Source: Bugula neritina
Lineage: Eukaryota; Bryozoa; Gymnolaemata; Cheilostomatida; Bugulidae
Length of the DNA stretch: 64,000 bases
Reading direction: 5' to 3'
Assembly (NCBI GenBank): GCA_964035545.1
Contig: OZ037773.1
Span: forward strand, 9,277,751-9,341,750
A program made the translations under genes and the position numbers. The notes beneath the pieces were generated by a model. The model was not told the DNA's origin. It made no database searches and saw nothing but the letters and a program-made list of their open reading frames with translations. Below, piece after piece: positions 20,403 to 50,800 of the stretch (positions are counted from its first letter, which is position 1; each line of letters starts with the position of its first letter).

Positions 20403-20975
20403 CTAATATTTCTGCATGCGTTTGAGCCTTGCATTGTCCACGTCTGGCCCCAAAATATAGTTGCAGAATTTGGCAATTAGATTGTAGATAAACAACAAGA
20501 TGAAAAATGCAAAGACGCCCAACAGTGGTAAACACACTAGCAGTGCATATTTAGTTCCAAGGGAAAGCATTTTATAATGCTGTAAGAGTTTTCTTCTCTT
20601 GTATATAAAGAATTATTCTTAATGTTCTGTTGAAGAGGTGATCTACGCTTTTTATCAGGGTACTGTGCTATATAGTGCCTGTACTCTACTTACATATGGA
20701 GTTGTCTCTTCTCTAACTGATTAATCTGGGCCCGTTGGCGTACAGCATCAGTCTACAATAATTTAGTTCAAGTTATTAAATCTTCGGGAATCTACTCCAA
20801 AAAATAGAGAATTTTTTACACAACAATCAGCTGCCTTATTTATGTTGTAAACTAGTAGTATAGTATATTGAGTAACTACAATATTCAATGACAGCATGCA
20901 TTTATCTTATATTTTATATTGAATAAATCTTACCTGTTTAACAAATAACAAGATATTATATATATGCTGGTATAG
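20403..20975 (-). CDS. 3' exons of a putative small single-pass membrane protein
   Basis: Minus-strand exons at 20975-20934, 20752-20694 and 20595-20403 join in consistent phase (0, then 2). They encode a Gln/Arg-rich helical stretch (TDAVRQRAQINQLEKRQLH), a basic linker, one strong transmembrane helix (LLVCLPLLGVFAFFILLFIY) and a short polar tail ending RLKRMQKY, then a stop. The third exon needs the acceptor ending GAG at 20596-20597; the more obvious TTACAG acceptor breaks the frame. Upstream exons are missing. A possible further exon with good splice sites is at 21653-21606, but its phase does not join directly. I do not recognise the family. An ATG inside the last exon would alternatively give a protein of about 55 residues. 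Confidence 0.3.
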
Positions 20976-23900
20976 CTGATAGAGGTTTGGAATTTTGATT
21001 CAAATATACATTCGGAATAGCTGCATCGGTAAACATACTGGTAATTAAAACATTGTTAACACGAAGTAATATGGAGGCATAATATGGGACATTTTCAATT
21101 CGGTTATATAGGACAATTTCTGTGAAATACTTTTATATTAAACTTAGAAAAAAATAATGTATCTATATAAAATAGATAGTAATAACTATATCATAGGAAA
21201 ATCATACACAAACTAGTAAATGTGTTTATGTTTGCTGCATATGTGAAAATATAGCGTGCAACAGCATATTATATTATGATATCATGTTTTATAATAATAT
21301 AGTATTACATATACTGTAATATTATGGCTGCACCTGTAGATTGATGACATTTACATTTACATTTACATTGATTTCAGCTAACCATTCAAGCTAGATATGA
21401 ATGGAAGCATCTCAATTTGAAACTGTTTAATAATTCAACTTAAACATAATAGTTCAGAAGCCTAATATAATATCATTATTTCATATTTTGAAGTTGAAGG
21501 GGGCTCTATTTTCAGCATTTGCAGACTTATAAATTTCCAAAGCTAAGAGTAGATTCGGATTGAAAGTTTTCTGAAGCATTTTATAGCAAGCTAAGTTAAG
21601 CTTACCTTTGAAATTGCTGATGAATATATTATCAGCTATCAGGTAGTTATGATCTGTAAATTATATAATCAATCATTGAGAAATAATTCAATTAATTTCA
21701 TTTATGAAACAGTTGATATCAACAATGTGAAGCAGCTATAATATTTTAGTAAAGTAATTAATACTAAGCCAGGTATAGTAAAGCACATTGTTGTTAGCAA
21801 CTAACAATCAGCCTGATATAGCAGCTTGCAATATTATGAATTGATTGTTAAAAGAATATTCAAAATTATATGAGAGAAACTAATTGTCATAATAATTATT
21901 ATATTGTTATATATATAATGTATATGTTATGTAATTGCAGTTACTATAGAAATTGGAAAAGCAATGAGGAAAACATGAAAGAGCTTTTACTTTTTTGTGA
22001 GATTGTCAACCAATACTCTATAATGCATGCACCTAAAATTCTGCTTAGAAAGACAATTAAAAGATTCAAACTATAAGAATTTCTATGCTTTGCTGTACAC
22101 ACAAAAATATTTCTTCTTAGTGATTAACCAACAAGTTATATTTTAACTATAATATAATGCTAAAAGCAGTTGTTTTATTTTAACATAAATTTAAAAGGCT
22201 TAGCAAATTTGTGTCAACAACTGTTAAATCAATTATATAGTTAAATTTTCAACCTCAAATTAAAAATGACATATAATTATGTTTTAAATTGTTTAGGTAA
22301 AACTTTAATTTAATGGTCTAATAAAATAATCGGGTTATAAATATATGAACACTAGTATATATAAAAAAGAAAATCATAGAAAATGTAAGTAATGTAATTA
22401 TAATAATTATATACCTTAAATATATATCTGATGCGTTTCCCTAATTGACTATATAATATAATATAATACATTACATATTATATTATATTATATTATATTA
22501 TATTATATTATACTTAGTGTATGTGTAGTCCCATGCACACTTAAGACAACATAACATATTCTGATTATGATAAACATATATAAACAAGTATTCATTCTTT
22601 AGCATACTTGTATATTATTCTTGGTCTCATTAGGGTGAAGGGCTGCTATGTAGACAAAGTAATAGTTTTCTGGCCAGGTCTTTATAAACAATATCACCGA
22701 ATAATCAGTCTAATAGTAGTACTAGATGGGACTGAAGGGGTCCAAGTGCTGACATGTGTATACTTATAAATGGCCCTTTGTATACTCTTATATATCACCT
22801 TCTTCTCAATGGCAGCAAGTAGCCTATTGCTCTGCTATATTCAGAAAGGGGGGGGGGGGGCTAAACGAGACCCAACTCTTGTGGTGTGATTCATTAGTGG
22901 GCCAACTGCAATAGCGGAGATTGATGCTTCCCTCTTATCAAGTATATGAAAATGCTTTTACTTATTCCTTGTCTTATCTCATTGATTTTTTACACGCTGC
23001 AATGTGATTACAGGGAAGGATTGAACAATTGATTTAGAAAGGGGGCTTCCATAACAAAGTTTAGGAAGTTTTGTTTAGTGATTTGTAAGCTGAAAGTGAG
23101 ATGCTGCTTGAAAAACTTGCTTCAAATGACACTTAGTATTAAAACTATTAGGTGCACATATATATATTAACTTTTGATAGAAAAAGCCGTAGAAAAGTAT
23201 TGCACTGAAAAGATTTGATAAAAAAAGCCACATTGAAGCTAAAATTTGGCACAATATACACTAGAACTGTACAAGGAACAAAAAAAGTTTGATCCCAAGT
23301 TGAAACCACACCTGCCTTTGAGGCATAAAATTATATAAAGCATTTGGTGTTGTGAGGAACACAATAGCTACAGTGAAGTAATGTAAATTGCTTTGAAAGT
23401 AACCCAATTCCTTCAAAGTTATTATATAATATAGTATACACAAAGCGATCTTCATATAAAATCTTCTCAGAAACTGTTTTCTATTGGAATTCATTCACAA
23501 GTAATTTACCAAAAGAGGCCTTTAAATTGTGCTGAGCTGTTGCATTGCTCCAATTGTTACATGTTTTATGCGCAAGTATTTTATAAAAAAATTCATTTTA
23601 TTAAATTTTCTTAAAGAAAGCCGAGAAGGTAATGAAAGTATCAATTGCGAAAATATCTTAAAGCTTATAAAAGTTAAAAAAATATCCATTATAATTGCCC
23701 TGCAGTTATAGTTACGAAATATTTACTTGCTGTAACAAACTACCATGAATTGATTGCTTTTAATTTAAGCTATGAACTAAGGTTGACATTAAGTTCTAGG
23801 CCTGCAGACACTTTGTGCCATCTTTTTATAATTAAAGCTGTTTGGTATAGACATAACTTTATAGAAAATGTTTTTAATCAGCTGACACGAGGAAATGATA

Positions 23901-24055
23901 AAATTTCTCTACACTCCTGCTAGTTGTAAACTTCACAGCATGCATTCTTATTACTGTGATGAAGCATAGCTAACGTGCATGCACATGTTTTGTTACAGTT
24001 ATGGGTGTTAGATAATTGAGTAATTTAGTTATAAGCTGAGCTCTAACTAAACCTG
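20976..24055. other. AT-rich spacer
   Basis: I find no convincing gene. It contains a TATTA-rich run (about 22475-22512), a 12-base G run near 22850, and short open frames with random-looking composition. The final few hundred bases should hold the promoter of the formin gene, but no motif can be singled out. Confidence 0.5.
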
Positions 24056-41223
<17,168 letters not shown>

Positions 41224-41689
41224 CTTTAGGCTTACAAATACTAATGAAAATAGTTCTCTATAAATTAAGTGCAAAATTATATTGCATACTTTGTAGCTAT
41301 GCTATAGTAAAATTTGTTAAACTGCAAAGAAAAGATATTAGCCCGATAGTTTTATTATAGGCCTATATAGAACTGACAGAAATATAAACAGTGACCTTAT
41401 TGATAAACAATTAGTCTGCTTTTATAAAATCAATAAATGCTTTGTATTCACTCTCAGATCATTAATATACAGTTATACTATTGTTCAACTAAGGGACAAT
41501 TGCACAATTTGAAAAGCATCTATAAAATATGTTCTTTAATAATCATAATTGAGCAAACATACAAATCGATTAGTATGCATCTCCGATGAATAGCAGCATG
41601 AATTTTACTAACTAGTGTAATATTCATAGTACTACACAGACAGGGTGAGTAGCTGTTTAATCACAGGAAGTTAAGCTATCTTTTTAGAA

Positions 41690-44600
41690 ATGTCTGTCAG
41701 TCAGATTCAAAATCAACTGAAAGGTGCTTTAGACAATGCTGAGGAATTTGAAAGACGGCTGTTGGCTGTGTCACCAGAAGAGAGGGTTCGGGTTTTAACT
41801 GCAGATTATGGAGATCATAGATGGACTGTAGCGCACCGTGTAGCTGGGAATGGTCTAGTGCAGGTGATGAGATGTATTACTAAGAACATAACCGTACCAG
41901 AACTCCTAGACCTTCTGGTGACTTTAGATGAGGATGGAAACACACCTGTGCATTATGCCGCCAGGGGAGGTCATACCGAGACATTACAGTGTATAACAGA
42001 CTCGCTGCCAACAGAAGATCTGTACAGAGTTTTTGCTATTAGAAATGAAGAAGGCGACGCACCTGTGCATTGGGCTACTAGCTTTGGTCATACGGCAACA
42101 TTTAGTTGCATAATGAAGTCTGTGCCAGCCATAAAGTTAGCTAAACTAGTGGGAAAGCAGAATGCAAATTGGATTACAACTCTACATCTTGCTGCAGAAT
42201 ACGGTTATATGGAGATTGTAAAGTGTATGGCGGAACTTCTATCAGCAGAAGAGTTTTGTAACCTGCTGACCATTCAAAACAAGAATGGCAGCACACCGCT
42301 ACACTTTGCTGCTAGGAAGGGTCATACAGAACTAGCTAAGTTCATGGTAGAGTCATCCCCGACTGACATGCTGTCTAATGTCCTTATCATACAGAACAAA
42401 GATGGCTCCACAGCTGTACACGTCGCCATAAAGAACGGGTATACTGACGTCACTAAATACCTGATAGAATCTGTACCTACAAATGGGTTGACAACTTTGC
42501 TAGTGAAACAGAATGACTGTGGTGACACAGTTTTACACATGGCTGTGAGGAATGGTCATACAGACGTGGCCAATTACATTCTCAGCTCCGTTAAAGCAGA
42601 TGACATGCCTCGGCTGGTAAGTGTTGAAAACAACCAGCATTCTATACCACTTCATTACGCGGCAATGAATAACCAAGTGGAGACAATTAAATACGTAATA
42701 GAATGTGTAACAGGAAGTAACCTGTTCAGCATCTTAGCTAAACCAGATCGGCACGGTCACACAATCTTTCAGCTAGCTGTAAAGAAGGGTTACGTAGAAA
42801 TCGTGAGATGCATTCTTGAATCCTTGCCAACAGATGAGCTGGAAAGAATACTTGGCAAACTTGACAAAAATGGAAACACTGCAATGCACAGCGCTGTTAT
42901 GTATAATCACATAGATGTAGTGGCTTGCATACTAGAGACTGCATCTATGCCTGATTTGCTGAAGTTACTTTCTCAACAAAACAGAGAATACAACACTTCA
43001 TTGCATTTTGCTGCAAGAGATGGTTTCACAGAAACTTTCAAACTTATAGCAAAGGCGATGCGGCCACAAGATTTCACAAAGCTTCTTAGACTTAGAAATA
43101 ATTCTCGTGAGACAGTGGCTTACAAGGCTTCAGAAAATGGCCAGGAAACAATACTAGAAGTTATCTTATCTTTTGTCCCAAGAAATAGTTTATGTGACTT
43201 GCTTCTCATACCAGACATGTTTGGTTATAACGCTGTCCATATCTTGGCTTCAAACGGCTACACTGCCATGTTGAATACCGCTCTCAGCAACTTGTCACCC
43301 AGAGAAAACTTGAAGGCTTTAGCTGTAAGGAATTCTAACGGCAGAACTGCACTTGACCTAGCAAAGATAAGCAAACACTTTGAGGCTACATCATTTCTCC
43401 AAAACAAACAAAAAGAAATGGAAAAGGTTGCAATAGGTATGATTGTGAATAATAAAAATTAAACAGAATCAACTTAAGGCCTTTCACTAGTCTATGAAAA
43501 GGTCAACCTAAAAAGGTTTTGTCTAATATTGTATCAAATAAAAGCTAAGAAATATTTACGTTTTGTGAAGACCGTTTTAATTTTTGAATACCAATTATCA
43601 CTAACAAGCCATAGGAAATTATTTATTTGATTCAAAGATATAAGTGGGATAGGTGAAGTAAACTCTTGGAATTATGTTATCGGTATGCATAGCATGTCAA
43701 CAGAAGACTTCTAACAAAGTATACTAATGAAATATACTAACAGAAATAATAAGCCAGCAGTTATATAACAGGAAATGCATTATCAGTTTTTAAACATGTA
43801 GCTTGCAGTTTTTAAATCTCTTCGTTTCGAAATTTAGTGGCGTCTCAGCAAAAAGTTACAGATAACATGTCTTATCTAAGTGAGACAATCACAGATGAAG
43901 AAATGATCAATACATACTTAGATGAGACAAACACAGACGTGGACATTATTAACCTACCTTTGAAAGCATGCAATCATTCAGAGACTAAGGAGATGTATCA
44001 CTGCGGAGAGGTATTCTAGCTGCTATATCTCTCTTACTATATATTGGAGCTTGTATTAGATAGAGTTTAATGACATTGAAAACATTTTATTCGTTTGATT
44101 TTAGATTATTATACCAAAAGGTTTGGTTATAGCTAGCACTGAAATATTTGAATTTTATAAATACATACATACAGTTTGTACTTGTTCTGTAGAGATATTA
44201 TCAAATGACATCTCCCACCAGAGGAAGGTGTCTTATCATCAACAATAGAGACTTCGAAGTTCCCTCTACACCAGACCAAGTAGAACTTGATAAGAGACAA
44301 GGTTCAGATGTTGATGTGGCAAACATTGTCAATGTCTTTACTCAGCTTAGCTTCATCTGTGAAGTTCACACTAACCTCACCAGTAAGGTAAGCTAAGTTC
44401 CCACTAACCTCTCTATTAAGGTGTGTTCCATTTTATTTTATAAAAATTTTATTTTATCGGGAATATTATCTCAGTCACTGTAACAATTGTGAATGGAAAG
44501 CTTATGACAAAGTGATCAGAAAAGCTATTATTTAGGAATCATGTGAAGTGCTATTATGATATTAAAAATTGTTACTGAGGTTAAAAGAGCCATCGTGCTG

Positions 44601-46438
44601 CAGTGGCTGTTGCATTTCTTTGGAAAGCTCGTAAGCCGCTGCTGCTATAATAACAATGTCCAATGAACAAACCAATATTCCATCTAAAAGAATCCACATC
44701 ATTAGACAACACAGAGATCATTTATTAGGTTAAAGAATTGAAATATAATAAATGTGCATAATATTAAACTAATATATATTGTGCTGAGTTAGCTATCAAA
44801 TAATTTGATCTTAGAAATTGAAGTGATTGCAGAAGGTAAGTCTTTGAACACCTTCTAGCTCAGTATTACTGGTTGAATTCTGATTGTTATCCAGAGTGGC
44901 CAAAATTGCAACAGTGCTTAATATTTTTTTATAGCTATATTCCTACTGCATAGTGATGTTTTGCCATTAAATGAAAACCAAACAATTGAAAACCGTTACA
45001 GGAAATGTTGGCTGTGGTGAAACAAGAAACCCAATGTTCAGAGTATGAGGCGTTAGGGGTCAGTGCCTTAGTAATCATGTCACACGGAACCAAGAACCAA
45101 CTCTATGGTATAGACAACTGTCCTGTTCAACTTACAGACCTGCTCTCTCTCATTTCTTCAAATGCATTCCAAGTGATGGCCAACAAGCCTAAGATTGTTG
45201 TTATCCAGGCAGACCACAGAGGTATATCTTGAAGCTGTAGAATGCTAAACTATATTTGTAAGATTTTCACACTTTTAAAAGAATTTGAAGCCTATTGATA
45301 TGTATTTAGAGTGCATCCTATAGAAAAACTTTTCATCTCCGCTTAAATGTGTAATTATATATGCTAGATCGAGTGCATATTATAGTATAGATTTTATCTA
45401 TCATAGACTGCAGATCTGATTCTTTAGATTCCTGTACCGATGAATCTCCAAATTCTAGTGAAGCAATTCAACAAGCTGCCGAAAAAGAATCAGAGCTTTT
45501 CTCTGGAGAGAACTTAGCTACTGACGACTTGTTCTTGTTGCAAGCAAATTCTACAGGTAAGTTTAAACTAGCTTACAATGATTGACCTGTTTTATGGTTT
45601 TGGTACACAACAGCACAGTTGCAGCAATATCTTATCCTTCCATCTATTCCATTTTTAATAAAAATCAACTATATTATAGCAAAGAACAAGTTCCTAATAA
45701 CTAAACATTTTGGAGCATATAGGTTGTGAAAGCTTATACAAGTGTACATGAAATTACTTTCACTGATAAGAAATCACAGCTGAGTGGTTCAAGCTGCAGT
45801 TCTTTAAATTACCTCCTTATTATAATATTGTTAATTAATGTTTATACAAATTAATATAATATTAGAGTAGTGGAATATTTACTTATAGAATGTATCAAAA
45901 TATTATTATCTGCTCAAATTGCATAATAATTGTTATGTAGGCTATTACTCAGCTAAATTATGCAAACATAGTTAAAGCTAATATCAAGTTAGTACAGAAC
46001 TTACTGTCTATTAAAAAAGTAGAAAATATTTTTAGAAATTAAACTTCTGGTTATTTTCTACATGCAGGTTGTTATTCAAAGAGACACCAATTTCAAGGTA
46101 GAATGCTGATCAGAGCTTTAGCATGTCTTCTATACAGACATGCCTGTGATAGAGACCTGGAAACCATATTCCAGCAGGTGAAATGTTTGATCTGGTGCTC
46201 TCTAAAGATCTGTGATATGTAAATGTAGAGGCATATATATATTTGCTCTTTCTATACTAAAAAGAATGTTCCAGCTTTCTACAATCAGCTGTGATATTAA
46301 TTTTAGGTAAAAGATATACTAGTTAGAAAGAATGTTGATTCAGAGAGAAGAGGCAGGCAACAACTAACTGCTATCTGTTTTCCTACAAAAGAAAGAAAAG
46401 TTTTCCTATTTCCCAAAGTAAAAACTTCGCAAAGCTAA
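41690..46438 (+). CDS. Ankyrin-repeat/caspase fusion 1, catalytically dead (pseudocaspase)
   Basis: Seven exons: 41690-43436, 43838-44010, 44193-44387, 45002-45221, 45407-45556, 46068-46177, 46307-46438, all phases consistent; about 908 residues. The first exon encodes a 45-residue leader and about 13 ankyrin repeats of roughly 39 residues (pattern NGSTPLHFAARKGHTE). An acidic linker (ITDEEMINTYLDE) follows, then a caspase large subunit (GRCLIINNRDF, RQGSDVD, the catalytic-His motif MSHG) and a small subunit (TDDLFLL, LIRALACLLY, LETIFQQV). The catalytic motif is IQADHRG where active caspases have QACxG, so Cys is replaced by Asp. The small-subunit Ser-x-Arg and Gly-Ser-Trp positions are also changed (CYSKRH, QGRML). 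The frame is otherwise intact, which argues for a functional pseudoenzyme over simple decay. It probably acts as a scaffold or regulator; that part is inference. Confidence 0.82.
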
Positions 46439-47810
46439 AAATTTAAGCCTTCTGTTCAATAAGCAATGATGGTCTGCAATTATGATTTGTACTCAATTAG
46501 GTCAGAGAGAAAATTTAGAAAAAAAATAAGTTAAATTTTGCTTGACAAGTACCTAAAAATTATTTTAAAATGCATATTAGGAGCTGTTAGATTTCAACAT
46601 TATTATCGATTAAATATTATTTAAAGTAATTTATAACTACATATTTTCCATAATATACAAGTAACATTGCTGTATTACTTATATATTATAGGATGGCTGT
46701 ATAGCAATATAATGTAGCACGATTATAATATTAATAGTTATTTCATGTTATCTATAGTGCATTTTCTGTTTGTTTTGAATTAAATATTTACACTATGGAC
46801 TTTCTCTGTTGAATCCATTATGTTGGTTAAATATCCTATGCTATATAACTTATAATTCATAATTTGTTTTGTTTTTCTATTGTTGAGCAGATACTGCAAC
46901 CTAAGTAGCTGGGAGGGAAATTTTCAGTAAAATTGAAAAAGATGTACATAGTAAACTAAACAATAATAGTGGCCAATGTACCAAACATGTAGATAATTAG
47001 CTATTAAATGCAATAATGTTATTTACAATGGAAAATACTATTATATTAATTAATGCACTTCAGTATAGCCACACAAAGAGGAGCAGTCATGGTCTATGGG
47101 TTAGAGCATTTGCCTAGTAAACACGAAGGTCATGGGTTCGAGCCCAGACAAAGGCCATTGGTGATGTTAGTTTAAGAGCATCCAGTCATAATTACTCCTG
47201 TGCCTCATCTTAATAGTCCTGATTTAAAAAACCCTTTCTATCAGGAGTTTTCTCACTCGGATAGCAACTATAAACTTCCTTAAGAGTGAGTGAGAGTATA
47301 GCTTACATGAAAATCAAATGTTGAGATATTTAAAAAATGCTATAGTTTTATTCACTATAAACGCACAGGCATATACATATATTTGTAATATATACTGTAT
47401 ATATATATTTATGTATACAGTATAAAGAAATCAAATGGACATATTTAATGACTAACAGTAATAAAATACTTCAATAGCTGGGCCAATGCTCAACAGTTAT
47501 AGAAACCACATGCTACACTCAGAACAATTATTATGAACAATATGATTTGATGAACTAAAGAATTCAATAATTTATGTAATCAATTGTTATTTGTTTTTTG
47601 TACTACAAGAATTGCTCTTATTATAGCTGATCAGATTCAATTGTTAACAGCAAATATTGATATTCCCTTTTGTATTGACAATTTTTATACCACTAGCACT
47701 CCAATGTAAACAGCTTAAAGCTATGTTGGAGCTCGCTAGTACAAGAGAACATCTATGACTGGGAGTAAGTTGCATGTCATGGATTAGAGTAAAACATTTG
47801 AAGAAACAAA
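46439..47810. other. Spacer between fusion genes 1 and 2
   Basis: AT-rich with no exon; it includes the SINE at 47077. The last about 120 bp before the ATG at 47811 are closely similar to the DNA before gene 3 (57165-57282), so they belong to the duplicated block and probably contain the promoter. Confidence 0.5.
47077..47300 (+). mobile_element. tRNA-derived SINE, best-preserved copy
   Basis: The head GAGCAGTCATGGTCTATGGG, TTAGAGCATTTGCCTAGTAA and the B box GGGTTCGAGCCC are tRNA-like. The core CCATTGGTGATGTTAG, AAGAGCATCCAGTCATAATT follows, then a tail with TTTTCTCACTCGGATAGCAA. The copies at 1795 (minus) and 28528 (plus) share this layout. Confidence 0.85.
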
Positions 47811-50800
47811 ATGTCTGCCAATGAGTTATACACTCTAATAGACGATAGAGACAAGTTTGAAAAACAACTTCTAATGCTGCCTGTTGAAGACAGGTTTGAA
47901 GCTTTAAGAAAAGAGATTGGAGAAGAAAACCAAACAATATTGCATATTGCAGCGACTAATGACCTAACACATATTCTAAAGTTAGTTATTGACAATGTGA
48001 CAGAAGAGAGTCTGTTAGAATTGCTGATGATTCAAGATGAAGATGGAAGTACACCAGTACACTATGCTGCCAGGGGTAATTATACAGGGCACATCCAGTG
48101 TATTGTAGATTCTATACCAGAAGAACATTTGTGCAAAGTGTTTGCTATGAAGAATGAAACTGGAAACACAGCTGTTCACTGGGCAGTTGGAAATAGTAAC
48201 ACAGATATGTTGCAGTGTTTGTTCAAATCCTTACCTCCAAACCAGATAGGTGAATTACTCAACATACAGAATCACAGTGGCAACACAGCTTTACACACTG
48301 CAGCAGATAGTGATAGTTTGGAAACTATAGAAACTTTGCTCAAGAGCCTGAAGAATGCGACTGATTTAGAGAGACTTTTAGAAACAACAAATGAAGAAGG
48401 AAGGACTGCTATTTATTATATGGTAACTAAGAACCATTGTGATATAATAAAGTGGATGACAAGCACTTTGGATATGAACTTGCTAGAGAAACTGCTTAGC
48501 ATACAAAATCAATCTGAATTCACTGCAGTTCATTGTGCAGCATTAAATGGCCATACCAACATAATGAGATGCATAGCAGAAACATTGTCGGAATCTATGT
48601 TATTTAGGCTGCTTAGTATTAAATATGATGATGGTTGTACTTGTATTCACAAAACAACAGTGGGTGGTCACACAGATATAATGAGATGCATAACAGAAAA
48701 GTTGCCAGAATCTATGTTATTTAGACTGCTTAGTATTAAATCTGATGAAGGTCATACATGTGTTCACAAAGCAGCAATGGGTGGTCACACAGATATAATA
48801 AAATGCATAACAGAAAAGCTGCCAGAATCTATGTTATTTTGGTTGTTTGGTATTCAAACCAAACGTGGCCTTACATGTTTTCACTATGCAGCAATGGAAG
48901 GTCATGCTGAGATTGTCAACTGCATATCAAATTCATTAACAGCTAAGGCGTTGAAAGAAATACTTACAAAAAAAAGTCAAGGTGGAAGTACAGTAATGCA
49001 CTCTGCGGCTGAATCTGATAAGAAAATGGTAGTAAGCTACATCCTTGAATCTCTTCCAAGAGATGAAACTTTAGAAATGATTTCTAGCCAAAACATTTTC
49101 AAAAACACACCATTCCAGTTGGCAGCAAGAAGTGGTCACACTGACACTTTGAAACTCATGATTCGTTTTCTCTCAGTTGAAAATCTGTTGAGTTTGCTGG
49201 AAATAGAAGACTCGGACTCTCTAACTCCTCTACACATTATAGCAGAGAATGGACATGCATTGGCATTAAAAGAAGTTTTTTCCCATTTACCTGTCGCTAG
49301 TTTATATGACATACTCACTAATAAGAGAAATTGGCGTGGTGACACAGTGGCTCATATCGCAGCTGAAGAAGGTCATGTTGAAGTTTTAGAAGTGATTTTT
49401 GAAAACTTGTCATCAAAGGAAGCTTTACAGCTGCTAGAGATGACAAATAATAATGAAAAAACTGCACTAGACTTAGCAAAAATAGCTAAACACACAGAAA
49501 CAGTAACTTTTATTAGGGAAAGTCAGAAAAAGGCTGAAAGAGCTATCTCAGGTATGTCTATTAAAAAATATAAAATATGCTCTCTAAACATATTATGCCT
49601 CATGTATGAGATATCTGACTGAAATATACAATGCTACCAGATTGTCTCAATCACAGAACTACCCTGCACACAGTTTATTACTTTTACAATAATTATACTG
49701 TAGGCTATATAGTTTTATTGTTGTCTTCTGTGAAAAAATTTTTTAAAACAAAAATTAAAGTTATACAGTAAGAAAGTAGAATGGCCATCTTCATTTTCAT
49801 AGGCTAATTATTGATTAAAGGTTTAGTGTTTGTTAAAGCAATAATATACTTGTATAGTATATTATGTAATTGTTTACCAGAACATTTAACACTTTTGAAA
49901 TCACAATGAATTTGCAGATATGTTATTTTTTTTGACGACTTAAATGTGGTTTTTGCCTATCTATCCAGCTTTTAAAACATTTCAGGTAAATTTTGAAGAC
50001 ATTTCTAAGGTTTTTGCTTTAATTGTGGAATTAAATATATATAAAATGTTTTTTTTCTAGCCTGGCGAAAGAATTGACTAATATTTTTCAATTTACTAAA
50101 ATTCACACATGAGTGTTTCAGAATGTGCAGCTAATCTAGGAGCTAAGTCAACAAACAAACTTACTTGGCCAATCACAGAAGAGGACATAGTTGAGAAATA
50201 TTTGAATGAGTCAGATGTAGAGACAGACATGATTAACCTACCTTTGAGAGCATCTACACAACCAAACACAGAAGATATGTACAACTGCAAAGAGGTTTAC
50301 ATATTGACTTGCATTAAATGTTATTGAAAAATGAAACGTGTTGAAAACATAAATAGAAAAAATACTTTTTCTATTTATGTTTTTAACACCATTATTATAT
50401 TTTGGTTAATAAATTTAGTTTCTGGCAGTGTGATAGTTAAAATTATGTGTCATTTGACAGTTAATGTAATTTTATATAATATTGTAGTTGTAAACCACTT
50501 ATATGACCACTATAACAATAAAAAACTGCATTTTATATTGAGCACGGTTTTGAAAAATAGCTGTGACCTGCATTTAAGTGAACAGTCTTTGTTATAATAA
50601 CCCAACTGATAAATTTATATTCATTGTTTTTAGAAATATTACCAGATGACTTCTCCCACCAGAGGAAGGTGTCTTATCATCAACAATAGAGACTTCGAAG
50701 TTCCCTCTACACCAGATCAAGTGAAACTTGATAAGAGACAAGGTTCAGATGTTGATGTGGCAAACATTTTAAATGTCTTCACTCAGCTTAGTTTTATCTG

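Noticed and set aside
41224-41689. Additional formin exons after 41223
   Set aside because: The exon at 41116 ends in a stop in phase, and the next 450 bp lack any credible exon before the ankyrin gene begins.
47090-47160. Possible tRNA gene (A and B boxes)
   Set aside because: The B box is good, but the acceptor stem does not pair and the sequence continues into a SINE core shared with other copies.
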